From: an uncultured Clostridia bacterium | GTDB lineage: Bacteria; Bacillota; Clostridia; Christensenellales; Aristaeellaceae | NCBI GenBank assembly: GCA_934647235.1 | Contig: CAKUFG010000044.1 | Span: 1-11,433 of the forward strand | Length of the DNA stretch: 11,433 bases | Direction of reading: 5' to 3' | Shown: one piece after another, positions 1 through 6,113 of the stretch | Layout of the letters: each line of letters opens with the position of its first letter | How positions within the stretch are numbered: position 1 is the first letter of the stretch | Notes under the pieces: generated by a model | Told to the model about the DNA's origin: nothing | Databases searched by the model: none | The model's input: the letters and a program-made list of their open reading frames with translations, nothing else | Program-made: the position numbers and the translations under genes

Positions 1-17
1 GTTGTGCACAAGCAGAT

Positions 18-94
18 TGGTCGGGGTGAAGGGATTCGAACCCCCGGCCCCATGCTCCCAAAGCACGTGCGCTACCGGACTGCGCTACACCCCG
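18..94 (-). tRNA. tRNA-Pro (anticodon UGG)
   Basis: Read on the minus strand this folds as a full cloverleaf. The 7-bp acceptor stem CGGGGTG/CACCCCG pairs 88-94 with 22-28. The anticodon stem pairs 63-67 with 51-55 around the loop TTTGGGA, which puts the anticodon TGG at 58-60. The T arm carries GGTTCGAATCC. The discriminator base is A (position 21), and the CCA tail is encoded in the DNA (18-20). The elements match bacterial tRNA-Pro. It would read CCA and, through wobble, other proline codons. Confidence 0.97.
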
Positions 95-129
95 ATTGAG
101 CTTATGCACAGCGTTCGGTGACAAGGGAT

Positions 130-158
130 ATAATACATGATTTGCGGACGTTTGTCAA
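130..158 (-). promoter_or_regulatory. Promoter of tRNA-Pro
   Basis: On the minus strand a perfect -35 box TTGACA (153-158) is followed by a 17-bp spacer and the -10 box TATTAT (130-135). Transcription would start near 123, leaving about 29 nt of 5' leader before the mature tRNA end at 94. The match to the sigma-A consensus is strong. Confidence 0.85.
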
Positions 159-243
159 TAGTTATTTTTCAAAAAAATGGAGAAATTCTATTCTTTCGGT
201 TTATTGCCCGATCAGCGCCCGCTAAAATCGTGTCCGGCCGCCA

Positions 244-272
244 TTGACACACGGCTGAATCTGTGCTATCAT
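244..272 (+). promoter_or_regulatory. Promoter of the LacI-family regulator gene
   Basis: A perfect -35 TTGACA (244-249), a 17-bp spacer and the -10 TATCAT (267-272) precede the regulator gene. The expected start near 279 lies downstream of an in-frame ATG at 177. This supports the later ATG at 330 as the true start codon. Confidence 0.8.
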
Positions 273-289
273 AATTTTGCTTTCCATCG

Positions 290-309
290 AAACGTTTGCG
301 CAAACGTTT
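290..309 (+). promoter_or_regulatory. Perfect 20-bp palindrome, likely LacI-family operator (autoregulation)
   Basis: The sequence AAACGTTT-GCGC-AAACGTTT is a perfect palindrome. Each AAACGTTT is also palindromic around a central CG, which is the shared core of LacI-family operators (PurR and RbsR sites are centred on AAACGTTT). Two overlapping sites, with centres 12 bp apart, could therefore be present. It lies about 10-30 bp past the predicted transcription start and just before the ribosome binding site of the LacI-family gene. Autorepression by blocking elongation or promoter clearance is the natural inference. Confidence 0.8.
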
Positions 310-329
310 TCTTCGAAAGGTTTGATATC

Positions 330-1313
330 ATGAAAGAACGCATATCCATCACAGATATCGCGCGGCTCGCAGGCGTATCCTCCAGCACCGTGTCGCATGT
401 GCTCAACCAAACGCGCTACGTCAGCCCCGAAATCACCCAAAAGGTCATGCAGATCGTCGCCGATACCGGCTACCACAAAAATCGTCTGGCCTGCTCGCTG
501 CGCCAGAAGCAGACCCACACCATCGGCATCATCCTGCCCAGCCTGCACGCAGGCACCTACTACGGCAAATCCCTGGAGGCCATCGAGCGGGAGCTGTCCG
601 CGCACGGGTACAACCTGATCATGAAGGCCTCCTACAACGATCCCCAGGCCGAAAAGGACGCGATTGAGTACCTGCTCAGCTGGAAGGTGGACGGCATCAT
701 CATCGTGCTCAGCGACAACGGCTACGATTATTCGCAGATCCCCTGCCCCGTGGTGCTCATTGACCGCGCGCCTGAAAAGCAAACGGTGAGCGGCTTTTAC
801 ATTGACAACTACAGCATTACCTGCCAGGTGATGGAGCAGATGCTGCAAAAAGGCTACCGCAGGATCGCGCTGATCAGCCCCACGCCGCAGTTTGCCCCCA
901 CCATGCACCGCATCAAGGGCTATCAGGATACTCTGGCCAGGCATGGCCTGCCCCTCGGGCAGGATCGCATTTGCTATGGCATGGCCATAATCGATGATGG
1001 CCGCCGCTTCGCCCAGCGCATCGCACAGGATACCGACGCGGACGCGGTCCTGATCCTGTCCAGCCCCATGACGGTGGGCGCTATGTCCTATTGGAACGAA
1101 AGCGGCGTGCGCATCCCCCAGGATCTTGGGGTGATGACCTTTGCCGATTACGATTGGATCCGTCTGTCCAATCCGCAGCTGTGCGGCGTGATTCAGCCCA
1201 ACCGATTGATCGGTGAATGCGCCGCCCGGCAGATTTATCGCCAGCTGCAGGGCGAGCAGGAAATCGTCACGCGGTTTTTGCCCTGCCAGTACTTTGAGGG
1301 CAAATCGCTTTAA
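330..1313 (+). CDS. LacI-family transcriptional regulator
   Basis: This encodes a 327-residue LacI/GalR-type repressor, the usual length for the family. An N-terminal helix-turn-helix is clear at residues 6-27 (ITDIARLAGVSSSTVSHVLN). A hinge helix follows near residues 52-60 (NRLACSLRQ; the family pattern is NxxARSLR, and the usual Arg is Cys here). The rest is a periplasmic-binding-protein-like sugar-binding core running from TIGIILP. The start at 330 was chosen because GAAAGG lies 9 bp upstream, the protein then begins directly with the DNA-binding domain, and the promoter and operator lie between this ATG and an in-frame ATG at 177. The ligand is probably a sugar; which one cannot be read from sequence. 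It sits 80 bp upstream of a broken solute-binding protein gene that it may have controlled, and it probably represses itself through the palindrome at 290-309. Confidence 0.95.
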   Translation: MKERISITDIARLAGVSSSTVSHVLNQTRYVSPEITQKVMQIVADTGYHKNRLACSLRQKQTHTIGIILPSLHAGTYYGKSLEAIERELSAHGYNLIMKASYNDPQAEKDAIEYLLSWKVDGIIIVLSDNGYDYSQIPCPVVLIDRAPEKQTVSGFYIDNYSITCQVMEQMLQKGYRRIALISPTPQFAPTMHRIKGYQDTLARHGLPLGQDRICYGMAIIDDGRRFAQRIAQDTDADAVLILSSPMTVGAMSYWNESGVRIPQDLGVMTFADYDWIRLSNPQLCGVIQPNRLIGECAARQIYRQLQGEQEIVTRFLPCQYFEGKSL

Positions 1314-1344
1314 CCGCGCGCTTTGTTCTATGCCTAAATAGAAA

Positions 1345-1366
1345 AAACAGCAGCGGGTTGCTGTTT
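1345..1366 (+). terminator. Weak hairpin between the regulator and the binding-protein gene
   Basis: An 8-bp stem AAACAGCA/TGCTGTTT closes a 6-nt loop and is followed by TATTAAAAAC rather than a real T-run. It may be a leaky terminator or an mRNA processing or stabilising hairpin that sets the expression ratio of the two genes. No good promoter is visible between the two genes, so read-through into the binding-protein gene is likely. Confidence 0.35.
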
Positions 1367-1393
1367 ATTAAAAACAATCAGGAGGTACCCCCA

Positions 1394-2696
1394 ATGAAAA
1401 AGCTCGTCGCCCTTGCCCTGGCGCTGGCCATGCTGCTCAGCGTCGCCGGCGCCGCCCTGGCCTACTCGCCCGAGGAGCCCATCACCATTTCCTTCTGGCA
1501 TACGCGCGGAAGCGGCGCCAACTACGAGGTGCTCAAGGCCTCCGTTGACGCCTTCAACGAGACGGTCGGCAAGGAAAAAGGCATCTTTGTGGAAGAAATC
1601 TATCAGGGCAACTACAACACCAACGTAACCAAAATTCAGCTTGGCTCCCAGTCCGGCGATATCCCGGTCATCGCCGTCACCTCCTCCGCCCATACCGCCG
1701 TGCTGCTGGACGACAACCTGACCGCCGACATGGCCCCCTCCCTATATGGCCGAAACTGGCTTTGACCTGAACAACCTGCTGGACGTGTTCCTCAACGTGC
1801 CCGCCATCCATGACGGCGAGGTGCACACCCTGCCCTACGTCCGCTCCACCCCCGTGTTCTACTACAACAAGACCATGGCGGATGCGAAGGGCCTGACCGC
1901 CCCCAAGACCGTTGCCGAAATGGAAGAATTCTGCAAGGCCCTGCACGTCGTCAACGAAGCCACCGGCGAAGTGGATACCTGGGGCTTCCTGCTGCTGGAG
2001 GATACCTCCTTCATCCAGGGCGGCCTGCTCTGGTCCACCGGTTCTCCCCTGGTCGCCGAGGGCGGCACCTCCCCCGCGCTGGAAAACAAGAGCCTGCTGC
2101 GTCTGTTCTCCGATTAGCGCCGCTGGGTAGACGAAGGCTGGTGCAAGCCCTATGGGCCCACCAACGCCGCCGCCGAGTGTACGGAGCTGTTCTATCGCGG
2201 CAAGCTGGCCGCGTTCATCACCTCCTGCGGCTCTCTTGGCAATATCAAAAAGTTTGCCGCCGAAAACAACTTTGAGCTGGGCGTAGCCTACCTGCCCTAC
2301 TATGATGAGCCTGCTACCGGCAGCGGCGGCGGCAACATCTGCCTGATCAACGGCAACTCCGACGAGCAGCTGCGCGCCGGCTGGGAGTTCATCAACTTCA
2401 TCATGCAGGACGAGTGGATCGCCCTCAATTCCATCAAGACCGGCTATGTGCCCACCACCAAGTCCGTGGCCGACAACGAAACCATGAAGGCTGCCTGGGC
2501 CGAGGACCCCAACACCAAGGTTGCCTACGATCAGCTGGCCTGGGCCTATGGCAACGAAACGCCCTACTTCCCCGAGCGCATGGAGTTTATGCAGATCATC
2601 GCCGCCGCTACCTCCCTGCTGATCCAGGAGCAGAGCATCACGCCCGAACAGGCCTTTGAGCAGGTTCAGAACGACTCTGCGCATCTGTTCAACTGA
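1394..2696 (+). pseudogene. ABC-transporter extracellular solute (sugar)-binding protein, disrupted by a frameshift and an in-frame TAG
   Basis: AGGAGG lies 8 bp before the ATG. The product begins with a signal peptide (MKKLVALALALAMLLSVAGAALA, then Tyr-Ser) cleaved by signal peptidase I. There is no lipobox cysteine, which is unusual for a Gram-positive binding protein. The family is extracellular solute-binding family 1 (UgpB/MalE-like): ITISFWHTRGSG near the mature N-terminus, then LPYVRSTPVFYYNK and NICLINGNSDEQLRAGWEFINF. The first frame runs to 1765, but homology-like sequence continues in another frame from about 1743. Dropping one C from the run at 1740-1742 restores MAPSYMAETGFDL. 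In that second frame a TAG at 2115-2117 interrupts FSD-stop-RRWVDEGW; one base change to TGG would give Trp. Repaired, the protein would be 433 residues, a normal length. A terminator follows and no permease genes are present. The lesions are either recent or sequencing errors, since the rest still reads as good protein. Confidence 0.88.
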
Positions 2697-2724
2697 TTCA
2701 ATCGGCAAATCGCACGTTTTTTCG

Positions 2725-2755
2725 CGCCGTCCCGCATGGGGCGGCGTTTGTTTTT
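2725..2755 (+). terminator. Intrinsic terminator after the binding-protein gene
   Basis: A 9-bp stem (2725-2733 with 2738-2746, one G-T pair) closes a GCAT loop and is followed by TTTGTTTTT. It ends the LacI/binding-protein unit 28 bp after the stop codon. Confidence 0.9.
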
Positions 2756-2803
2756 GCATGGCCAGATCAGAACACACCCGCAAAAATAACAGCTGTTATG
2801 CTA

Positions 2804-2832
2804 TTGACAGCAAAAGTGCGGAATGCTATAAT
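2804..2832 (+). promoter_or_regulatory. Consensus extended -10 promoter of the XRE/DUF4097/GNAT operon
   Basis: The -35 TTGACA (2804-2809), 17-bp spacer and -10 TATAAT (2827-2832) match the sigma-A consensus exactly. A TGC before the -10 adds an extended -10 element. Transcription would start near 2839, giving a leader of about 167 nt before the ATG at 3007. Such a strong promoter in front of a regulator gene suggests that it is normally repressed or attenuated. Confidence 0.85.
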
Positions 2833-2844
2833 GCCATAGGTTCC

Positions 2845-2989
2845 ATGCGATTTGCATCGCTAGTTTTAGAACATTTTCGATGCATTTTCGCATTTGCAAC
2901 CGCCGGTTGACAGATTTTCAAGCCTGCTTTCTGGCGCGCAACCGGCAAATGCGCTATCATTTTGCCTGCAAAGGGCGCTCAGGCGCCTT
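2845..2989 (+). promoter_or_regulatory. Structured 5' leader with three hairpins, two of them overlapping
   Basis: Three inverted repeats lie in the leader of the XRE gene. Hairpin 1 pairs 2846-2850 and 2853-2859 with 2878-2884 and 2888-2892 (TGCGA..TGCATCG with CGATGCA..TCGCA). Hairpin 2 pairs 2891-2897 and 2903-2909 with 2939-2945 and 2945-2951 (CATTTGC and CCGGTTG with CAACCGG and GCAAATG). Hairpin 3 (2971-2989) stands directly before the ribosome binding site at 2992-2998. Hairpins 1 and 2 share bases 2891-2892, so they compete at their edges. The repeats could equally be DNA operators for the XRE protein. I do not recognise a known riboswitch. Confidence 0.45.
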
Positions 2990-3006
2990 GAAAGGAGGAC
3001 GAATTT

Positions 3007-4014
3007 ATGATTTTTGCAGATAAGCTGATTTGCCTGCGTAAAAAGGCGGGCTGGTCTCAGGAAGAGCTGGCCGAGCGGCTCAGCGTTACGCGCCAATCCG
3101 TTTCCAAGTGGGAGGGCGCGCAGTCCTTTCCCGATATCGGCAAGATTGTGCAGCTCAGCCAGCTGTTCGGCGTATCGACGGATTACCTGCTGAAGGATGA
3201 GCTTGAGCAAGCCGATTCCGCCCCCTGCAATGAAAGCGCGGAAAGCGTGCCCGCGCTGCGCCGGGTCACAATGGAGCAGGCCTCCGAGTACCTCTCCCTG
3301 CGCCGCGCCGCCGCCCCCAGGCTGGCGCTGGCCACCTTCCTGTGCGTCGTTTCCCCCACGGCCCTGCTGCTGCTGTCCGCGCTGTCGGAAGCAGGCCGCG
3401 TCGCAATGCCCGAAAACGCCGCCGCCGGCTTTGGTCTGCTGATCCTGCTGGCGCTGGTCGCCGCCGGGGTCATCCTGTTTCTGTCCTCCGCAAACAAGGT
3501 CAAGGATTATGAATACCTGGATAAGGAATCCTTTGAAACCGAGTACGGCGTGGAGGGCATGGTGCGCGAGCGGCAGCGCGATTTCCGCGAAATCTACAAC
3601 CGGCTGAACATCGTCGGCACCACGCTGTGCATCCTGTCGGTCATGCCGCTGTTCGCAGCCATGGCCCTGTCCGCCTCCGAGGTACTGCTGATTGCGGGCG
3701 TATGCCTGCTGCTGATTATCGCCGCGTGCGGCTGCGTCGCCTTTGTCTACGGCGGCGTGCAGCAATCCGCCATGCAGCGCCTGCTGGAGGAGGGCGCGTA
3801 CTCCCGCCGCATCAAGGCGCGCGGCAGCATCCGCACCGCCGTCACCGTGGCCTACTGGCTCATCGTTACTGCCATCTTCCTGGTATACACCTTCGGCCCC
3901 AGCGGCAACGCCCAGCCCAACTCCGGCTGGATCATCTGGGCGGTGGCGGGCGTGCTGTACGGCGCGGCTGCGGCCATTATGGGCGTGATCGAGCGCGGCG
4001 CGTACAAGCAATAA
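3007..4014 (+). CDS. XRE-family HTH regulator with a six-transmembrane C-terminal domain
   Basis: The 335-residue product starts with a Cro/C1-type helix-turn-helix at residues 5-62 (RKKAGWSQEELAERLSVTRQ followed by SVSKWE and STDYLL), typical of Firmicute XRE regulators. After a polar linker come six hydrophobic stretches at about 105-127, 141-161, 200-222, 224-249, 276-297 and 307-327, so the DNA-binding domain would be tethered to the cytoplasmic membrane. Between TM2 and TM3 is a charged segment (about 162-199). AAAGGAGG lies 8 bp before the ATG. It is the first gene of an operon with a DUF4097 protein (56 bp downstream) and an acetyltransferase. The inferred role is one-step sensing of a membrane or envelope signal with direct control of its own operon. 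The family and topology are well supported; the signal and targets are unknown. Confidence 0.9.
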   Translation: MIFADKLICLRKKAGWSQEELAERLSVTRQSVSKWEGAQSFPDIGKIVQLSQLFGVSTDYLLKDELEQADSAPCNESAESVPALRRVTMEQASEYLSLRRAAAPRLALATFLCVVSPTALLLLSALSEAGRVAMPENAAAGFGLLILLALVAAGVILFLSSANKVKDYEYLDKESFETEYGVEGMVRERQRDFREIYNRLNIVGTTLCILSVMPLFAAMALSASEVLLIAGVCLLLIIAACGCVAFVYGGVQQSAMQRLLEEGAYSRRIKARGSIRTAVTVAYWLIVTAIFLVYTFGPSGNAQPNSGWIIWAVAGVLYGAAAAIMGVIERGAYKQ

Positions 4015-4070
4015 CCGATCCCTGTCCATCCATAGCAACAGAACCAGAGAAAAGAAAGGAAAAATCCCGT

Positions 4071-5051
4071 ATGAAAAAACGCATTGCCCTTCTGATTGCC
4101 ATCCTGCTTGCGCTGGGCCTGCTTTGCCCCGCGGCCCTTGCCGCGCGCATGGAGCGCTATGCCAACGCCGATCAATACATCGCGGGCGATTTCGATTACC
4201 GCGCCGCTGATGTGCAGCGGGTGGAAATCCACTGGATTGCAGGCTCCGTCACCCTGTCGCAAAGCAGCGCGGATACCCTGCGCGCGTCCGAAATCGCCAG
4301 CGGCGTATCGGGCGAGCTGCAGATGCGCCATCTGCTGCTTGACGGTGTGCTCTATATCCAGTTCTGTCAGGCAGGCACGCAGTATTCCAGCCTGTTCTCC
4401 ACCCCGCAGAAGGCGCTGACCGTCGAAATCCCCGCCGGAATCGCCCTGTCTGTGGAAACGCGCAGCGCCGACATCCGCCTGGGCAAGCATCAGCTGACGG
4501 ACGTAACGCTGCAATCCACCTCGGGCGGTATCCAGGCCGAGCATCTGATCGCCGAGCAGCTCAGCGCCGCCTCCACCAGCGGCTCGCTGGATATCGCCGC
4601 TGCAGACGCGCTGCATGGCATGACGCTGCACAGCACGTCGGGCAGCATCCAGGCCGGCGGCCTGCGCGCCGATACGCTCACAGTGAACACCACCAGCGGC
4701 GGCGTGCATGCCCAGGCCCTGGCTGCGGGTACGCGCATTCAGGCGGAAAGCACCTCGGGCTCCATCAGCCTGGAGCAGCTGCAAAGCCCTGCCCTTGAAA
4801 TTGAAACCACCAGCGGCTCCATCGCCGTCGGCCTGCGCGGCAGCGAAAAGGCCGATATCCGCTCCACCAGCGGCAGCGTCCAGCTTGCGCTGCACAACAA
4901 TCTGGGCGCAACGGTGGACTACCGCAGCACCAGCGGCAGCTTCCGGTGCGATGATTACCGCACGGTGAACGACCAGATCACCCTGGGAGACGGCGCGTGC
5001 AAGCTGCGTGTGCGCACCACCAGCGGCAATCTGGAAATCACGCAGCCATGA
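4071..5051 (+). CDS. Secreted DUF4097 beta-solenoid protein with TSG repeats
   Basis: A 326-residue protein with a signal peptide (residues 1 to about 25, ending PAALAA) and no lipobox. AAAGGA lies 10 bp before the ATG. From residue 150 the motif [ST]TSG[GSN] recurs nine times, with the first Thr-Ser-Gly at 150, 169, 189, 208, 228, 247, 266, 287 and 317. The spacing is 19-21 residues, except for the last interval. This periodicity is the signature of the DUF4097 family (PF13349, LiaG-like/putative adhesin), which is expected to fold as a right-handed beta-solenoid with one turn per repeat. It is probably exported and stays at the cell surface. It lies in one operon with the membrane-bound XRE regulator upstream, a pairing seen in Firmicute envelope-stress loci. 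The last codon overlaps the next start (ATGA). The molecular function of the family is not established. Confidence 0.9.
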   Translation: MKKRIALLIAILLALGLLCPAALAARMERYANADQYIAGDFDYRAADVQRVEIHWIAGSVTLSQSSADTLRASEIASGVSGELQMRHLLLDGVLYIQFCQAGTQYSSLFSTPQKALTVEIPAGIALSVETRSADIRLGKHQLTDVTLQSTSGGIQAEHLIAEQLSAASTSGSLDIAAADALHGMTLHSTSGSIQAGGLRADTLTVNTTSGGVHAQALAAGTRIQAESTSGSISLEQLQSPALEIETTSGSIAVGLRGSEKADIRSTSGSVQLALHNNLGATVDYRSTSGSFRCDDYRTVNDQITLGDGACKLRVRTTSGNLEITQP

Positions 5052-6028
5052 GTCCGCTTACCTTTACCCCCGCGCGCGAGCAGGACGCCGCGCTGCTGGT
5101 GCAGCTGTACAACGCGGTCTTCCAGGCGGATTATGAGCGCTATGGCGAATGCCCGGCCTATGGCCGCACGGTGGAGCAGATGCAAGGCTCCATCCGCCGT
5201 TTTCCCAAGCTGATCATCCGCCGGGACGGCGCGCCTGTGGGCGTGCTGTCCGCGCAGCAGCAGGATGAAGGCGTGTACTGCATCGGCTGCCTGTGCGTTA
5301 TCCCCCAGGCACAGCGGCAGGGCGTCGGCTCCGCCGCGCTGCAGTGGTTCTGCCAGCAGCACCCGGATTGGCGCGTTATCTCGCTGATTACGCCCATCGA
5401 TAAGACGGAAAACCTGCAATTCTATCAAAAGAACGGCTTTGAAGTCACCGGCTCGCAGCTGGATGGCGGCGTGCGCGTGGCGGCGCTGGAAAAAAGGAAG
5501 GCAGGCATGGACGAATGGATTCTGGAAACCCCGCGTCTGCGCCTGCGCAGGATGACCCAGGCGGATTATCCCGCGCTGTGCCGCATGCTGCAGGACCCGG
5601 CAGTGATGTACGCCTATGAGGGCGCTTTTACAGATGAGGAAGCGCAGGCCTGGCTGGATAAGCAGATGCGCCGTTATCGGGAAGAAACCGTGGGGCTGTG
5701 GGCGGTCGTCTGCAAGGAAACCGGCGAGATGATCGGCCAGTGCGGGCTGACCTGGCAGGATATCCCCGGCGGCCGCGTGCTGGAGGTGGGCTACCTGTTT
5801 GACAAGGCCGCGTGGCATCACGGCTATGCCGCCGAGGCTGCCCGCGCCTGCCGCGATTACGCCTTTGATACCCTGGGCGCGCAGGCGGTGTATTCCATCA
5901 TCCGGGATACCAACATTGCCTCCCAGCGCGTAGCCGAGCGCAGCGGCATGACGCGCGTGCTGACCTTTACCAAGCATTACCGCGGCGTGGATATGCCGCA
6001 TTACGTTTATCGCGTTACGCGCGAATAA
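5048..6028 (+). CDS. Fused tandem GNAT-family N-acetyltransferase (two GNAT domains)
   Basis: A 326-residue protein made of two acetyl-CoA-dependent GNAT domains. Domain 1 (residues 1 to about 150) has the acetyl-CoA-binding motif A at CVIPQAQRQGVGSAAL (the family pattern is [RQ]xxGx[GA]) and FYQKNGFE near its end. Domain 2 (about 154-326) is RimJ/RimL-like: ILETPRLRLRRM at its start, WHHGYAAEAARA for motif A, and NIASQRVAERSGM. The start at 5048 was chosen because it overlaps the DUF4097 stop as ATGA, implying translational coupling; an ATG 17 codons earlier lies inside that gene. At the junction, Met154 (ATG at 5507) is preceded by AAGGAAGG at a usable distance, so domain 2 may also be made separately. 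Substrates are unknown; small molecules, protein N-termini and aminoglycoside-like compounds are all possible for these families. Confidence 0.9.
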   Translation: MSPLTFTPAREQDAALLVQLYNAVFQADYERYGECPAYGRTVEQMQGSIRRFPKLIIRRDGAPVGVLSAQQQDEGVYCIGCLCVIPQAQRQGVGSAALQWFCQQHPDWRVISLITPIDKTENLQFYQKNGFEVTGSQLDGGVRVAALEKRKAGMDEWILETPRLRLRRMTQADYPALCRMLQDPAVMYAYEGAFTDEEAQAWLDKQMRRYREETVGLWAVVCKETGEMIGQCGLTWQDIPGGRVLEVGYLFDKAAWHHGYAAEAARACRDYAFDTLGAQAVYSIIRDTNIASQRVAERSGMTRVLTFTKHYRGVDMPHYVYRVTRE

Positions 6029-6071
6029 GCCTTCGGGTGGCTTCTCAGCCGCCCATCTGGCAAGAATAAAA

Positions 6072-6104
6072 AAGCGAAGGAATGATCAACTCCTTCGCTT
6101 CTTT
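6072..6104. terminator. Bidirectional terminator between convergent genes
   Basis: A perfect 10-bp stem AAGCGAAGGA/TCCTTCGCTT (6072-6081 with 6091-6100) closes a 9-nt loop. On the minus strand it is followed by a T-run (CTTTTTTATTC), serving the membrane-protein gene. On the plus strand it is followed by a looser T-rich tail after the acetyltransferase gene. Confidence 0.88.
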
Positions 6105-6113
6105 CATATTCAT

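Noticed and set aside
102..110. TTATGCACA, a match to the DnaA-box pattern TTATNCACA, with a near match at 2-10
   Set aside because: Only one full match beside a tRNA, with no cluster, AT-rich unwinding region or dnaA/dnaN genes; most likely chance.
177..329. A 51-residue N-terminal extension of the LacI-family protein
   Set aside because: The promoter (244-272) and the operator (290-309) lie inside it, and the downstream ATG at 330 has a good ribosome binding site and starts directly at the DNA-binding domain.
2907..2912. A second perfect TTGACA upstream of the XRE gene
   Set aside because: No usable -10 box lies 16-19 bp downstream; the TATCAT at 2955 is too far away. The TTGACA overlaps the inverted-repeat arm instead.
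2866..4038. A 390-codon minus-strand open frame opposite the XRE regulator
   Set aside because: It is antisense to a clear helix-turn-helix plus transmembrane protein; the product is Gln/Gly/Ala-rich with no recognisable domain or start signal.
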